This document shows, piece by piece, positions 34,950 through 44,314 of a stretch of DNA of 48,155 nucleotides. This stretch comes from an uncultured Craurococcus sp. (GTDB lineage: Bacteria; Pseudomonadota; Alphaproteobacteria; Acetobacterales; Acetobacteraceae): the NCBI GenBank assembly GCA_902805545.1, contig CADCTD010000124.1:1-48155 (forward strand). Reading direction: 5' to 3'. The notes beneath the pieces were generated by a model. That model saw only the letters and a list, made by a program, of their open reading frames with translations. It did no database searches and had not been told where the DNA came from. Numbering within the stretch: position 1 is the first letter of the stretch; the number at the start of each line of letters is the position of its first letter. The position numbers and the translations under genes were made by a program.

Positions 34950-36872
34950 ATGAATGCCTTTGAGGGCCAGGCGGACGAGGCCGAGCCTCGCCGCTCGCAG
35001 GGCCGGGCCTGGGATGAAAACCGGCGGCTTTCCGCCCTCGACAGCTACGGCATCCTCGACACGCCGCCGGAGCGCGACTTCGACGAGGTGGTCCGGCTCG
35101 CGGCCCAGCTCTGCGATGCGCCGATCGCGGTCGTCAACCTGATCGCCGAGAACCGGCAGTTCTTCAAGGCGGAGGTCGGCCTCGGCGTGCGGGAGACGCC
35201 GCTCGACGTCTCGATCTGCGCCCATGCGATCCTGCAGCCGGGGCTCTTCGTGGTGCCCGACACCACCTGCGACCCGCGCTTCGCGGCCAATCCGCTGGTG
35301 ACGGGGGCGCCGCATCTCCGCTTCTATGCCGGCGCGCTGCTGGAGACGGAGGATGGGCTGCCGCTGGGCACGCTCTGCGTGCTGGACAGCGTGCCGCGGC
35401 CGGACGGGCTGACGGCGCAGCAGCGCTTCGCCCTCGATGTCCTGGCGCGGCAGGTGATGGCGCAGCTCGAGCTGCGCCGGGCGCTCGCGGCGCGGCGCGC
35501 GAGCGAGCGGCGCTTCCGCGTGCTGGCGGATGCGATGCCGCAGATGGTCTGGTCCACCCTGCCGGACGGGGCGCACGACTACTACAACGCGCGCTGGTAC
35601 GAGTTCACCGGCGTGCCCTTCGGCTCGACGGATGGCGTGGCCTGGAACGGCATGTTCCATCCGGATGACCAGGCACGCGCCTGGGAGCGCTGGCGCCATT
35701 CGCTCGAGACCGGCGAGCCCTACGAGATCGAGTACCGGCTGCGCCGCGCCGATGGCGCCTATCGCTGGACGCTCGGCCGCGCGCTGCCGGTGCGCGACGC
35801 GGAGGGGCGGATCGAGCGCTGGTTCGGCACCTGCACCGATATCGAGGACATCAAGGCGACCGAGGAGAAGCTTCGCGTCAGCGAGGAGCGGCTGCGCCTG
35901 GCGCTCGGCGCGGCGGAGATGATCGGCACCTTCGTCTGGGACGTGGATGCGGACCGCTTCACCGCCGATGCCTCCTTCGCCCGGCTCTTCGACCAGGATC
36001 CCGCGGCGATGGCGGGTGGGATGTCGCAGGCCGGCCTGCTCGAGGTGGTGGACCCGGCCGACCGCGACCGGGTGCAGCAGCAGATCCTCCGCACCATCGA
36101 CACGGGCGAGCCCTACGACATCGAGCACCGGGTCGTGCAGCGGAGCGGCGAGGTGCGCTGGATCGTGGCGCGGGGGCGGTGCCGGTGGGACGCGCCGGGC
36201 GGCAACAGGCGCTTCTCGGGCGCCGTGGTCGACATCACCGAGCGCAAGCGGGCGGAGGAGGGGCAGGAGCTCCTGGCGAAGGAGCTTTCGCACCGGATCA
36301 AGAACATCTTCACCGTGATCGGGGGGATGGTCTCGCTTTCCGCCTCGGGCGCCCCGGCGGAGGTGAAGGGCTTCGCCGGCGCGCTCCGCCGCCGGCTGCA
36401 GGCGCTGGCGCGGGCGCATGAGTATGTGCGGCCGCAGAGCGGCGAGGCGCAGCCGGCCGAGGGCGGGACGACGCTGAAGGGGCTGCTCGGCACCCTGCTC
36501 GCGCCCTATGGCGCCGAGGATGCGGGGCGGCTGCAGCTCGAGGGCGACGACGTGCCGGTCGGGGTGAAGGCGGCGACCTCGCTGGCGCTGATCCTCCATG
36601 AGCTGGCGACCAATGCAGCGAAGTACGGCGCGCTGTCGCAGCCCGAGGGCGGCGTCGCCATCGCCGGGGAGCGGCTTGGCGGGAGCTTCCGCCTTACCTG
36701 GCGGGAGCGCGGCGGGCCGCCGGTGGAGGGGCCGCCCGAGCGGCGCGGCTTCGGCACCATCCTGGCGGAGCGGGGCGCCATCACCCAGCTCGGCGGCAGC
36801 ATCGCGCAGGACTGGGCGCGGGAGGGGCTGACGCTGCGGCTGGAAGTGCCGCTCGCGCGCCTCGCCTACTGA
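34950..36872 (+). CDS. HWE-family sensor histidine kinase (GAF-PAS-PAS)
   Basis: A 640-residue cytoplasmic kinase without membrane helices. The N-terminal GAF domain is about residues 28-180 (LDSYGILDTPPERDFD; YAGALLETEDGLPLGTLCVL). PAS 1 is about 188-312 (MPQMVWSTLPDG; YRWTLGRALPVRD), PAS 2 about 315-435 (GTFVWDVDAD; WIVARGRCRWD), then the HWE kinase core. The phospho-acceptor His is in KELSHRIKNIFTV (about residue 447), the N-box is ILHELATNAAKYGALS, and the defining WxE is in LTWRERGGPP. GAF and PAS domains suggest sensing of light, redox or a small ligand; no chromophore Cys can be assigned safely. It is probably paired with the response regulator just upstream and converges on the RND permease (4 nt between stops). 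Confidence 0.92.
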   Translation: MNAFEGQADEAEPRRSQGRAWDENRRLSALDSYGILDTPPERDFDEVVRLAAQLCDAPIAVVNLIAENRQFFKAEVGLGVRETPLDVSICAHAILQPGLFVVPDTTCDPRFAANPLVTGAPHLRFYAGALLETEDGLPLGTLCVLDSVPRPDGLTAQQRFALDVLARQVMAQLELRRALAARRASERRFRVLADAMPQMVWSTLPDGAHDYYNARWYEFTGVPFGSTDGVAWNGMFHPDDQARAWERWRHSLETGEPYEIEYRLRRADGAYRWTLGRALPVRDAEGRIERWFGTCTDIEDIKATEEKLRVSEERLRLALGAAEMIGTFVWDVDADRFTADASFARLFDQDPAAMAGGMSQAGLLEVVDPADRDRVQQQILRTIDTGEPYDIEHRVVQRSGEVRWIVARGRCRWDAPGGNRRFSGAVVDITERKRAEEGQELLAKELSHRIKNIFTVIGGMVSLSASGAPAEVKGFAGALRRRLQALARAHEYVRPQSGEAQPAEGGTTLKGLLGTLLAPYGAEDAGRLQLEGDDVPVGVKAATSLALILHELATNAAKYGALSQPEGGVAIAGERLGGSFRLTWRERGGPPVEGPPERRGFGTILAERGAITQLGGSIAQDWAREGLTLRLEVPLARLAY

Positions 36873-36876
36873 GCGG

Positions 36877-39800
36877 TCAGCCCGGCAGGCGCGGCCGGCG
36901 GCGCTGGCGCGTCATCTGCCGCAGCTTGGAGGGGCGCGGGCCGACGATGCGGCGGATCACCATGTAGAAGACCGGGGTGAAGATCAGGCCGAAGGCCGTC
37001 ACCCCGATCATGCCGAAGAAGACCGCGGAACCGACCGCACGGCGCATCTCCGACCCCGCGCCGCTGGCGATGACGAGGGGCAGCACGCCGAGGATGAAGG
37101 CGAGCGAGGTCATCAGGATGGCGCGCAGCCGCAGCCGGCAGGCCTCGACCACGGCCTCGATCGGGCTGACGCCCTCGTCCTCGCGCTGCTGGGCGAATTC
37201 GACGATGAGGATGGCGTTCTTCGCCGCCAGCCCGACCAGCACGACGAAGCCGATCTGCGTCAGGATGTTCACGTCCTGCCCGAGCGCGCGGATGCCGAGC
37301 GTCGAGGTCAGCAGGCACATCGGCACGATGAGGATGACGGCGAAGGGCAGGCTCCAGGAGCCGTACTGCGCCGCCAGCACCAGATAGACGAAGAGCACGC
37401 AGAGCGGGAAGACCAGCAGCCCGGCATTGCCGCTCTGCGACTGCTGGTAGGAGAGGTCGGTCCATTCGAAGCCGATGCCGTCCGGCAGGGTGCGGCGGGC
37501 CAGGCGCTCGATGGCGGCGATGGCGGCGGTGGAGCCGGTGCCGGGCAGGATCTCGCCGGCGACCTCGGCCGTGGGGTAGAGGTTGTAGCGCGGCACGCGC
37601 TGCGGGCCGGTGATGTCGCGGAGGGTCATCACGTTGGCCAGCGGCACCATTTGCCCTTCGGCATTGCGGGTGAAGAGGCGGTTGAGGTCGCGCGCCTCGC
37701 GCCGGTATTCGGGCGAGGCCTGGGCGACGACGCGCCAGTTGCGGCCATAGGCGGTGAAGTCGTTGACATAGGAGGAGCCGAGCAGCGTCTCGATGCTCTG
37801 GCTGAGCCGGGCGACGGGGACGCCGAGCATCTCGATCTTGCTGCGGTCGATATCGACGGCGACGAGCGGCGCGTCGATGCGGAAGGGCGTGTAGACCCCG
37901 CCGAGGCCGGGTATGCGGCGCAGGGCGGCGACGAAATCCTCCGCCGCGGCGGCGAGGACGGGGGTGCCGCGGCCGGTGCGGTCCTCGAGGCGGAGGGCGA
38001 AGCCGGCGCCGCTGCCGAGGCCGGGCACGGCGGGCGGCGAGATGACCAGCACCGTCGCCTCGTCCAGCACGGAGAGGCGGCGGCGCAGCTCGCGCATGAT
38101 GCTGTCCGAGGTGATGCCCAGCGGCAGGCGCTCGTCCCAGGGGGCGAATATGGGGGTCAGCGTGCCCTGGTTGCTGCCGGCGGTGTTGGTGGCGCCGGAG
38201 ATGCCGGAGAGGGCGGAGACGCTGGCGATGCCGGGGATGTCCCGGACGATGGCCGCCCCGCGCTCGACCACGGCGGTGGTGCGGGCGAGCGAGGCACCGC
38301 CGGGCAGCTCGATGGAGACGACGGCATAGCCGCGGTCCTGCGCCGGGACGAAGCCCTGCGGCGCCGTCACCAGCAGGGCGACGGCGCCGCCGATCAGCAC
38401 CGCATAGACCGCCAGCATGGCGAAGGAGTGGCTGACCAGGCGGCGGGTCAGCGCGCCATAGGCCTCGGCCAGCCGGTCGAAGCCGCGGTTGAAGCCATCG
38501 AGCAGGGTGGTGCCGAGGCGGCGTAAGGGGCTGGGCCGGAGGATCGTCTTCGGCGCGTGGTGGCGGAGGAGCAGCGAGGCCAGCGCCGGGCTGAGGGTGA
38601 GGGAGCAGAAGCAGGAGAGCGCCGTCGCCACCGAGATGGTGATGGCGAACTGCCGGAAGAAGCGTCCGGTGATGCCATCGAGGAAGGTGGTGGGGACGAA
38701 GACGGCGCAGAGGACGAGGGCGATCGAGATCAGCGCGCCGCCGACCTCGAGCATGGTGCGCTCGGCCGCGGCCTCGGGCGTGGGCTCCTCGGCGAGGTGG
38801 CGCTCGACATTCTCCACCACGACGATCGCGTCGTCGACCACGATGCCGACGGCCAGCACCAGGCCGAACAGGGTCAGCACGTTGAGGCTGAAGCCGAGCA
38901 CCACCATGACGCCGAAGGTGCCGATCAGCGAGACGGGGATGGCGAGGATGGGGATCATCGCCGCCCGCCAGTTCTGCAGGAAGAGCAGCACGACCAGGAC
39001 GACGAGCACCACGGCCTCGGCGATGGTGACGACGAGCTCATGGACGCTCTCGGCGACGAAGCGCGTCGGGTCGTAGGCGATCTCGGCCTTGATGCCGGCG
39101 GGGAAATTCCGGGTGATGGCGTCCAGCTGCTCGCGGATCAGCCGCGCCGTGTCGAGCGAGTTGGAGCCGGGGCGCTGGGTTATCGCCAGCGCCACGGCGG
39201 GGCGGCCCTGGAGCGTGCTGCCGGTGGTGTAGGAGGCGGCGCCGATCTCGACGCGGCCGACATCGTGCAGCCGCAGCAGGCGGCCATCGGGGCTGGCGCG
39301 CACGACGATGCGCTCGAACTCGGCCGGGTCGTCGAGGCGGCCGCGGAAGGTGAGGTTGGGCTGGAAGGCCTGGTCGGAGACCGGCGGCTCGGCGACCTGG
39401 CCGCCGGCGACCTCGGCATTCTGCGCCTGGATGGCGGCGACCACGTCCTCGGCAATGATGCCGTTGGCCATCATCCGCGCCGGGTCGAGCCAGACGCGCA
39501 TGGCGTAGTCGCGGGCACCCTGCATGTCGATGTCGCCGATGCCGTCGATGCGCAGCAGCTGGTCCCGCACCTGGCGGAGGGCGAAATTCGAGATGTAGAG
39601 CTGGTCGTAGGAATTGTCCGGCGAGGTGACGAAGATGATCATCAACCGGTCGGTGGCGATCTTGCGGGTGGTGACGCCCCAGCGGCGCACCTCCTCCGGC
39701 AGGCGGGGCAGGGCGGTGGAGACGGCGCCCTGGACCAGGATCTGCGCACGGTCCGGATCCGTGCCGAGGCGGAAGGTGACGGTCAGCGTCATCCGCCCGT

Positions 39801-40062
39801 CAGCCGTCGACTGCGAGGACATGTAGAGCATGCCCTCGGTGCCGTTCACCTCCTGCTCGATCGGCGTGGCGACGGTGTCGGCGACGACCTGGGCGGAGGC
39901 GCCGGGGTAGTTGGTGGCGACGACGACGGTGGGCGGCGCGACATCCGGGTATTCGGAGATCGGCAGGGAGAGCAGGGAGAGGCTGCCGACGATCAGCAGC
40001 ACGAGCGAGAGGACGCAGGCGAGGACCGGCTGGCGGACCGAGATGACGCCGATATTGCTCAC
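36877..40062 (-). CDS. RND efflux pump inner-membrane permease (HAE1/AcrB-like)
   Basis: A 1061-residue resistance-nodulation-division transporter with 12 membrane helices and two large periplasmic loops. Helix 4 has the proton-relay Asp pair in VGIVVDDAIVVVENVERHL (about residues 400-418). YPGASAQVVADTVATPIEQE and the porter-domain signature are also present, and the C-terminal half repeats the fold with LVGLAAKNAILIVEFAQQRE (Lys of the relay). It exports drugs, solvents or other amphiphiles using the proton gradient. ATG 40062 overlaps the adaptor stop (ATGA). No outer-membrane channel gene is present, so a TolC/OprM-type protein from elsewhere is needed. Confidence 0.95.
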   Translation of the reverse strand: MSNIGVISVRQPVLACVLSLVLLIVGSLSLLSLPISEYPDVAPPTVVVATNYPGASAQVVADTVATPIEQEVNGTEGMLYMSSQSTADGRMTLTVTFRLGTDPDRAQILVQGAVSTALPRLPEEVRRWGVTTRKIATDRLMIIFVTSPDNSYDQLYISNFALRQVRDQLLRIDGIGDIDMQGARDYAMRVWLDPARMMANGIIAEDVVAAIQAQNAEVAGGQVAEPPVSDQAFQPNLTFRGRLDDPAEFERIVVRASPDGRLLRLHDVGRVEIGAASYTTGSTLQGRPAVALAITQRPGSNSLDTARLIREQLDAITRNFPAGIKAEIAYDPTRFVAESVHELVVTIAEAVVLVVLVVLLFLQNWRAAMIPILAIPVSLIGTFGVMVVLGFSLNVLTLFGLVLAVGIVVDDAIVVVENVERHLAEEPTPEAAAERTMLEVGGALISIALVLCAVFVPTTFLDGITGRFFRQFAITISVATALSCFCSLTLSPALASLLLRHHAPKTILRPSPLRRLGTTLLDGFNRGFDRLAEAYGALTRRLVSHSFAMLAVYAVLIGGAVALLVTAPQGFVPAQDRGYAVVSIELPGGASLARTTAVVERGAAIVRDIPGIASVSALSGISGATNTAGSNQGTLTPIFAPWDERLPLGITSDSIMRELRRRLSVLDEATVLVISPPAVPGLGSGAGFALRLEDRTGRGTPVLAAAAEDFVAALRRIPGLGGVYTPFRIDAPLVAVDIDRSKIEMLGVPVARLSQSIETLLGSSYVNDFTAYGRNWRVVAQASPEYRREARDLNRLFTRNAEGQMVPLANVMTLRDITGPQRVPRYNLYPTAEVAGEILPGTGSTAAIAAIERLARRTLPDGIGFEWTDLSYQQSQSGNAGLLVFPLCVLFVYLVLAAQYGSWSLPFAVILIVPMCLLTSTLGIRALGQDVNILTQIGFVVLVGLAAKNAILIVEFAQQREDEGVSPIEAVVEACRLRLRAILMTSLAFILGVLPLVIASGAGSEMRRAVGSAVFFGMIGVTAFGLIFTPVFYMVIRRIVGPRPSKLRQMTRQRRRPRLPG

Positions 40063-41276
40063 GGGAGCGGCGCCGGCGGCGGGCCTGTTTCGGACCGGGC
40101 CTGGAGCGGGGCGGGACGGACCGGCACGACCGGCTGGCCGGCGCGGGCGCGGGTGAGGCCGGTGACGGCAACCTCCTCATCGCCCTGGAGGCCGCCGCGG
40201 ATGACGCGGAGGCCCTCGTGCAGCGGGCCGAGCTCCACCTGGCGCATCTGCAGCGTGTTGTCCTGGGCGAGGACATAGACCACGCGGCGCGACTGGTCCG
40301 TGGTGACGGCGGCGTCCGGGACCAGCAGCGCCTGGTAGGGGGCGGAGGCGACCAGCCGGATGCGGGCGAAGACGCCGGGCAGCAGGAGGTCCCGCGGGTT
40401 GGCGAAGCGGGCGCGGAGGCGGACGGTGCCGGTGCCGGCATCCGCCTCGTTGTCGACGAAGACGACGCGGCCGGTGCGGGGGAAGCCGGTCTCGTCGGCG
40501 AGTGCCAGCTGCACCGGGTTGGCCATGTCGCGCGAGGAGAGGCGGCCGCCGCTCTCGGCGAGGCGGGCGTAGCGGAGTGCGGCGGCCTGGTCGATGTCGA
40601 AGCTCACATCGATCGGGTCCATGGTGACGATGACGGCCAGCAGGGTGGCGCTGCTGCCCTCGCCGCCGGCGACGAGGTTGCCCGGGCTGACCAGGTGACG
40701 GCCGATGCGGCCCGAGATCGGGGCGCGGATCTCGCTGAATTCGAGGTCGAGCCGGGCGCGCTGGAGGGCGGCATCGGCCTGGGTCACGGCGGCGCGGGCG
40801 GCTTCCAGCGCCTGGGCCCGCTGGTCGAGGCTGGCCTCGGAGCCGGCGCGGTATTGCAGCAGGTTGCCGGCGCGGGTGAACTCCCGGTCGGCCAGGATCA
40901 CCTGGGAGCGGGCGGCGGCGAGGCGCGCCTCGGCATCGGTGATGGCGGTCTCGAAGGGGCGGCGGTCGATGCGGAAGAGCGGGTCGCCGCGGCGGACGAC
41001 CTGGCCACCGGTGAAGGCGATGCTCTCGAGATAGCCGCTGACCCGGGCGCGGAGCTCGACCCGCTCCGTCGGGACGAGGCGGCCGGTGAACTCGTCCCAG
41101 TCGATCACCTCGCGCCGCATCGGCGGCATGACGGAGACGGTGGGCGGGATGTCGGCGGCGGTCGGCTCCTCCTCATGGCTGTCGCAGCCGGCGAGGAGGG
41201 CCAGCGCAAGCAACGCATGCAGGAGCCGCCCGCGGTGGCGGGCCAAGGGTCTGGCGTCGCGGTCTCCAATGGTCAT
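40059..41276 (-). CDS. RND efflux periplasmic adaptor lipoprotein
   Basis: A 405-residue membrane-fusion protein (AcrA/MexA type). The signal ends in the lipobox LLAGC, so Cys30 or so is lipidated. The biotinyl-lipoyl halves are VELRARVSGYLESIAF and LEFSEIRAPISGRIGRHLVS, with the alpha-hairpin between them (AARSQVILADREFTRAGNLL; ALEAARAAVTQADAALQRAR). It links the permease to an outer-membrane channel. It is the first gene of the two-gene pump operon. The 87-bp gap upstream separates it from the MetX-like gene and may hold a promoter, though I see no clear one. Confidence 0.95.
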   Translation of the reverse strand: MTIGDRDARPLARHRGRLLHALLALALLAGCDSHEEEPTAADIPPTVSVMPPMRREVIDWDEFTGRLVPTERVELRARVSGYLESIAFTGGQVVRRGDPLFRIDRRPFETAITDAEARLAAARSQVILADREFTRAGNLLQYRAGSEASLDQRAQALEAARAAVTQADAALQRARLDLEFSEIRAPISGRIGRHLVSPGNLVAGGEGSSATLLAVIVTMDPIDVSFDIDQAAALRYARLAESGGRLSSRDMANPVQLALADETGFPRTGRVVFVDNEADAGTGTVRLRARFANPRDLLLPGVFARIRLVASAPYQALLVPDAAVTTDQSRRVVYVLAQDNTLQMRQVELGPLHEGLRVIRGGLQGDEEVAVTGLTRARAGQPVVPVRPAPLQARSETGPPPAPLP

Positions 41277-41363
41277 TCAGGGTCTCCGGCAGGCCCAGGA
41301 TAGGCACGGAACCGGCTTGATGGCTTCCCGCTTTTTGCATCGGATTCGTGAATTCATCCGCTT

Positions 41364-42359
41364 TCACGCATCGAGCAGGGCGCGGACCGCGGATCGGATG
41401 AAGGCGGCATCCGCCGGGTTGGGGCCGGGATTGCCGGCGCGGTGGCCCCAGATGCTGGGGATGACCGCGAGGCGGCCATGCCTCAGGTGCGGCAGCTCCG
41501 CCTCGTTGTCGGCGACCCGGAAATAGAGGTCGGTCGCCGAGGGCAGCAGCAGGACGCGGGCCTCGATCCGGGCGAGGGCCGCCGCGAGGTCGCCGCCATC
41601 GGCGATGTCCCCGGCATCCCAGGTGCGGAGCTGGGCGAGCAGGTCGGCGGCGGCGCGGCGGGCGAAGCGCTCCTCCCAGTCGGTGCGGAGGAAGGTCTCG
41701 AGGTCGGGGGCGCCGAGGGCGGTGAGATGGAGGTTGGCGCGGTAGAAGTCCTGGCTCAGCGCCCAGCTCGCATAGACCCGGCCGAAGGCGCGCAGCGCGG
41801 CCGAGGGCTGGCTGGTGAAGCCCCCCTTGCCGTCATGCTCGGGCGCGGCCTCCAGCACGGCCATCTGGCTGCGGAGGAAGACCTGGTTGTGCACGGCTGT
41901 GCGGGCGCTGCCGCAATTCACCACGATGCGGGCGACGGCCTCCGGGAAGGCGGCGGCCCAGTGATAGGCCTGCTGCGCGCCCATCGACCAGCCATAGACC
42001 GCGTGGAGCCGCTCGATGCCGAAGATCTCGCGCAGCAGGCGGCGCTGGGCGCGGACATTGTCCCAGGCCGTCACCAGCCCCGGCCAGCCATCGCAGTTGG
42101 AGGGCGAGGTGGAGAGCCCGTTCGCGAACATGTTGGGGATGACGATGAACCAGCGCGTCGGGTCGAGGATGCCCTCGGGCCCGATCAGCCATTCGAGGTC
42201 GGGGTGCTGGGCGCCATAGCTGGTCGGGTAGAGGATGACGTTGTCTCGGGCGGCGTTCAGCCGGCCGTGGGTCTTCCAGACGATCCTCGCATCCGGCAGC
42301 ACGCCGCCGCGGTGGAGCGGCAGGTCGCCGAGCGCGAAGACGCCCTCCTGCGCCGTCAT
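41364..42359 (-). CDS. Alpha/beta hydrolase related to homoserine O-acetyltransferase (MetX-like)
   Basis: A 331-residue alpha/beta-fold protein. The nucleophile Ser125 is in AVYGWSMGAQQAYHWA, Asp in LLLPSATDLYFRVADNE, and His in IPSIWGHRAGNPGPN. The opening VWKTHGRLNAARDNVILYP and NGLSTSPSN are MetX-family features, but the MetX GGSMGGMQ nucleophile elbow is replaced by GWSMGAQQ. It is therefore probably a MetX-like hydrolase or acyltransferase of another specificity rather than true MetX. ATG 42359 overlaps the desaturase stop (ATGA), so it is translated with the desaturase. Confidence 0.8.
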   Translation of the reverse strand: MTAQEGVFALGDLPLHRGGVLPDARIVWKTHGRLNAARDNVILYPTSYGAQHPDLEWLIGPEGILDPTRWFIVIPNMFANGLSTSPSNCDGWPGLVTAWDNVRAQRRLLREIFGIERLHAVYGWSMGAQQAYHWAAAFPEAVARIVVNCGSARTAVHNQVFLRSQMAVLEAAPEHDGKGGFTSQPSAALRAFGRVYASWALSQDFYRANLHLTALGAPDLETFLRTDWEERFARRAAADLLAQLRTWDAGDIADGGDLAAALARIEARVLLLPSATDLYFRVADNEAELPHLRHGRLAVIPSIWGHRAGNPGPNPADAAFIRSAVRALLDA

Positions 42360-43240
42360 GCGCGCAGCGTCTTCAGGTGCTCGGCATGCCAGCTGGCATA
42401 GCCGGGATGCACATGGGCGAGGCGGTCGCGCAGCACGGCATGCGCCTCGCCCAGGCGATGGAAGGGGATGAAGGGGTAGAGGTGGTGCTCGGCGTGGAAG
42501 GGCATGTTCCACATCAGCAGGCGCATCAGCGGCGTCGTCAGCATGGTGCGGGTGTTGGTCAGCCCGTTGCGGTCCATCGAGCAGCCGGTGTGCTCGGTGA
42601 AGAGGTAGAGGCGCAGCAGGGGCTGGCCGACGAGCTGCGGCAGGATCCAAAAGAGAAGGGGCGCCTGCCACCCGAAGGCGAGGCCGGAGAGCAGGGCGAG
42701 GCCGAGCACCGCCGCGACCATCGCCCGCATGCTGAGGATGACGCGGGGCGCCGTCGCCGGATTGATGAAGGAATAGGCAGAGAGGTCGCCGCGCAGCCCG
42801 TCCCAGAGGTTCCGCGCCCGGCCCCGCCAGTAGGGGATGGCGAGCATCTTCACGATGAAGGCGGGCAGGCGGGTGGGGGGCGGCGGCGTCAGCTCCGGGT
42901 CCCGCTCGGGGTCCTGGGTGTGGCGGTGATGGGCCAGGTGGAATTGCTGGTAGAAGTGCCAGTTGAACAGCGAGAGCGCCCCGGCCGGCCAGCCGACCAG
43001 GGCGTTCAGCCGGCGATTGGCGAAGGCGGTGTGGTGCACCGTCTCGTGCAGCGGGGCGAACAGCGCGGCCTGGGCGATGCCGAGCAGCAGCACCGCCGGC
43101 GCCTTCCACCAGCCGGGCAGCAGCGCCACCAGGAGGCCGGCGCCGGCGAGCAGCGCGAGGTGGATGCCGAGCTGGCGCAGCCCCTTCGCATCCGAGCGCG
43201 TCGAGAGATGCATCATCGTGGACGGGGCTGGCGCCTGCAT
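42356..43240 (-). CDS. Membrane fatty acid desaturase/hydroxylase
   Basis: A 294-residue di-iron membrane protein. The three His boxes are PLHETVHHTAF (about residue 75 on), HLAHHRHTQDPERDPEL (about residue 107 on) and FHAEHHLYPFIP (about residue 250 on), with four to six hydrophobic segments between. The family desaturates or hydroxylates acyl chains, carotenoids or sphingolipids, and the substrate is unknown. ATG 43240 lies 2 nt after the cupin-gene stop; a start at MMHLS 24 nt later is possible. It is part of a tightly packed trio with the ureidoglycine aminohydrolase and MetX-like genes. Confidence 0.85.
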   Translation of the reverse strand: MQAPAPSTMMHLSTRSDAKGLRQLGIHLALLAGAGLLVALLPGWWKAPAVLLLGIAQAALFAPLHETVHHTAFANRRLNALVGWPAGALSLFNWHFYQQFHLAHHRHTQDPERDPELTPPPPTRLPAFIVKMLAIPYWRGRARNLWDGLRGDLSAYSFINPATAPRVILSMRAMVAAVLGLALLSGLAFGWQAPLLFWILPQLVGQPLLRLYLFTEHTGCSMDRNGLTNTRTMLTTPLMRLLMWNMPFHAEHHLYPFIPFHRLGEAHAVLRDRLAHVHPGYASWHAEHLKTLRA

Positions 43241-43242
43241 GG

Positions 43243-44010
43243 CTAGAACACGACCTCTCGGTTGACGTCCTTGTAGAGCAGATAGGCCGCGCCGCCCCAG
43301 CCGGTGCAGTAGAACTGCTGCGGGACGAAGGGGCCCATCCAGATGAAGTCCCCCTCCCAAATTTCGTGCCAGTCGCGGTCGAGCAGCTGGAGGCCCTGGC
43401 CCTCCAGCATGACCAGCCCGTGCTCGAAGATGTGGGTCTCGACGCAGTGGAAATGCGTGCCGCGGTCGAAGCCCATGATGTTCATCTCGAAATCCATGGA
43501 CATGTCGAGCGTGCCGAGCAGGTACTGCCGCCAGCGGCCGCTGTCGTCGACGCGGGTGACCGGTGTCGTCTCCCGCGCGCCGAAGCGCGGCGCGGGCGGG
43601 GCGATGCCCTCGGCCGGGACATAGGGGCGGGTGATCCAGACCGCCTTCGCCGGCTCTGCCCCGTTGTTGCGCAGGCTCCAGGTCGCGCCGGCCGGGATGT
43701 AGGCGAAGCCGCCCGGCTCCAGGCTCGCGCTCTCCTGGTCCGCGGCGATGTCGAGCGTGCCGGCGAGGATGTAGAGGAAATGCTCGAGCCCATCCTGCCG
43801 TGGCGCGGTGGTGCCGCCGCCCGGCTCGGCCTCGAGCCGCCCCTGCGCGAAGCGGGCGCCCATCTTCGGGCTGGTCTGGTAGAAGACGGAGGCCTTGGTC
43901 AGCCAGGGCAGGGCGCTCGGGAACATCCCCTCCGGCGGCAGCACGGCATAGTTGCGGGTGACCAGGCTGCGGTTGTGGCCGATGACGCCGGGGGGCACGA
44001 AGGCTGGCAT
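43243..44010 (-). CDS. allE: (S)-ureidoglycine aminohydrolase-family bicupin
   Basis: A 255-residue double-cupin protein. The N-terminal cupin has FLYILAGTLDIAADQESASL. The C-terminal cupin has FDRGTHFHCVETHIFEHGLV (about residues 180-199), carrying the Glu/His/His Mn(II) ligands of ureidoglycine aminohydrolase, and EGDFIWMGPFVPQQFYCTG. The known enzyme releases ammonia from (S)-ureidoglycine in allantoin breakdown. No other purine-catabolism genes are in the window, and the downstream desaturase and hydrolase are unexpected partners, so a different small-molecule role is possible. ATG 44010 is used. Confidence 0.85.
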   Translation of the reverse strand: MPAFVPPGVIGHNRSLVTRNYAVLPPEGMFPSALPWLTKASVFYQTSPKMGARFAQGRLEAEPGGGTTAPRQDGLEHFLYILAGTLDIAADQESASLEPGGFAYIPAGATWSLRNNGAEPAKAVWITRPYVPAEGIAPPAPRFGARETTPVTRVDDSGRWRQYLLGTLDMSMDFEMNIMGFDRGTHFHCVETHIFEHGLVMLEGQGLQLLDRDWHEIWEGDFIWMGPFVPQQFYCTGWGGAAYLLYKDVNREVVF

Positions 44011-44314
44011 GGTTTCGGCTGGCTCCGATGAAGGGGATGCCGGTCCGTTTTTCCATACCGCGATCGGCGGCGCAAAGCCGTTTGGTGCAGGAGCGTCACC
44101 GCGCGCGGGGGTGATGTTGCCGCCCCGAGACGCCTGGGCCCGTCATGCCTGCCGGAGCATCCTCGTCGCCTCCACCGCGACCAGCTGGGCCGGGCAGGAG
44201 GGGACGATCCCGCGCTTCGTCTTCCTCCACCCCGCCGTGCTCGCGGTGCTGGTCGGCCTGCCGGTGACGCCGCAGGTCCATGTCCGGGCCCTTCGCCGCG
44301 ATGGTGGCGGGCGG
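44011..44314. other. 304-bp intergenic region between two minus-strand genes
   Basis: I see no supported gene here. Open frames on both strands give low-complexity Arg/Pro/Ser products. The part next to 44010 (about 44050-44090) is somewhat AT-richer, includes a T-run, and probably holds the promoter of the cupin-led operon. No clear -35/-10 pair or terminator is recognisable. Confidence 0.4.

Noticed and set aside
31511..34963. 1150-codon plus-strand frame across the P450 operon
   Set aside because: Low-complexity product antisense to three well-supported genes with full catalytic motifs.
41347..41368. CGTGAA/TTCACG inverted repeat at the end of the MetX-like gene as a terminator
   Set aside because: The 6-bp arms with a 10-nt loop overlap the stop codon and have no T-run; too weak to call.
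44096..44281. 61-codon minus-strand frame in the 304-bp gap
   Set aside because: Low-complexity Arg/His/Gly product, no ribosome-binding site and no recognisable family.
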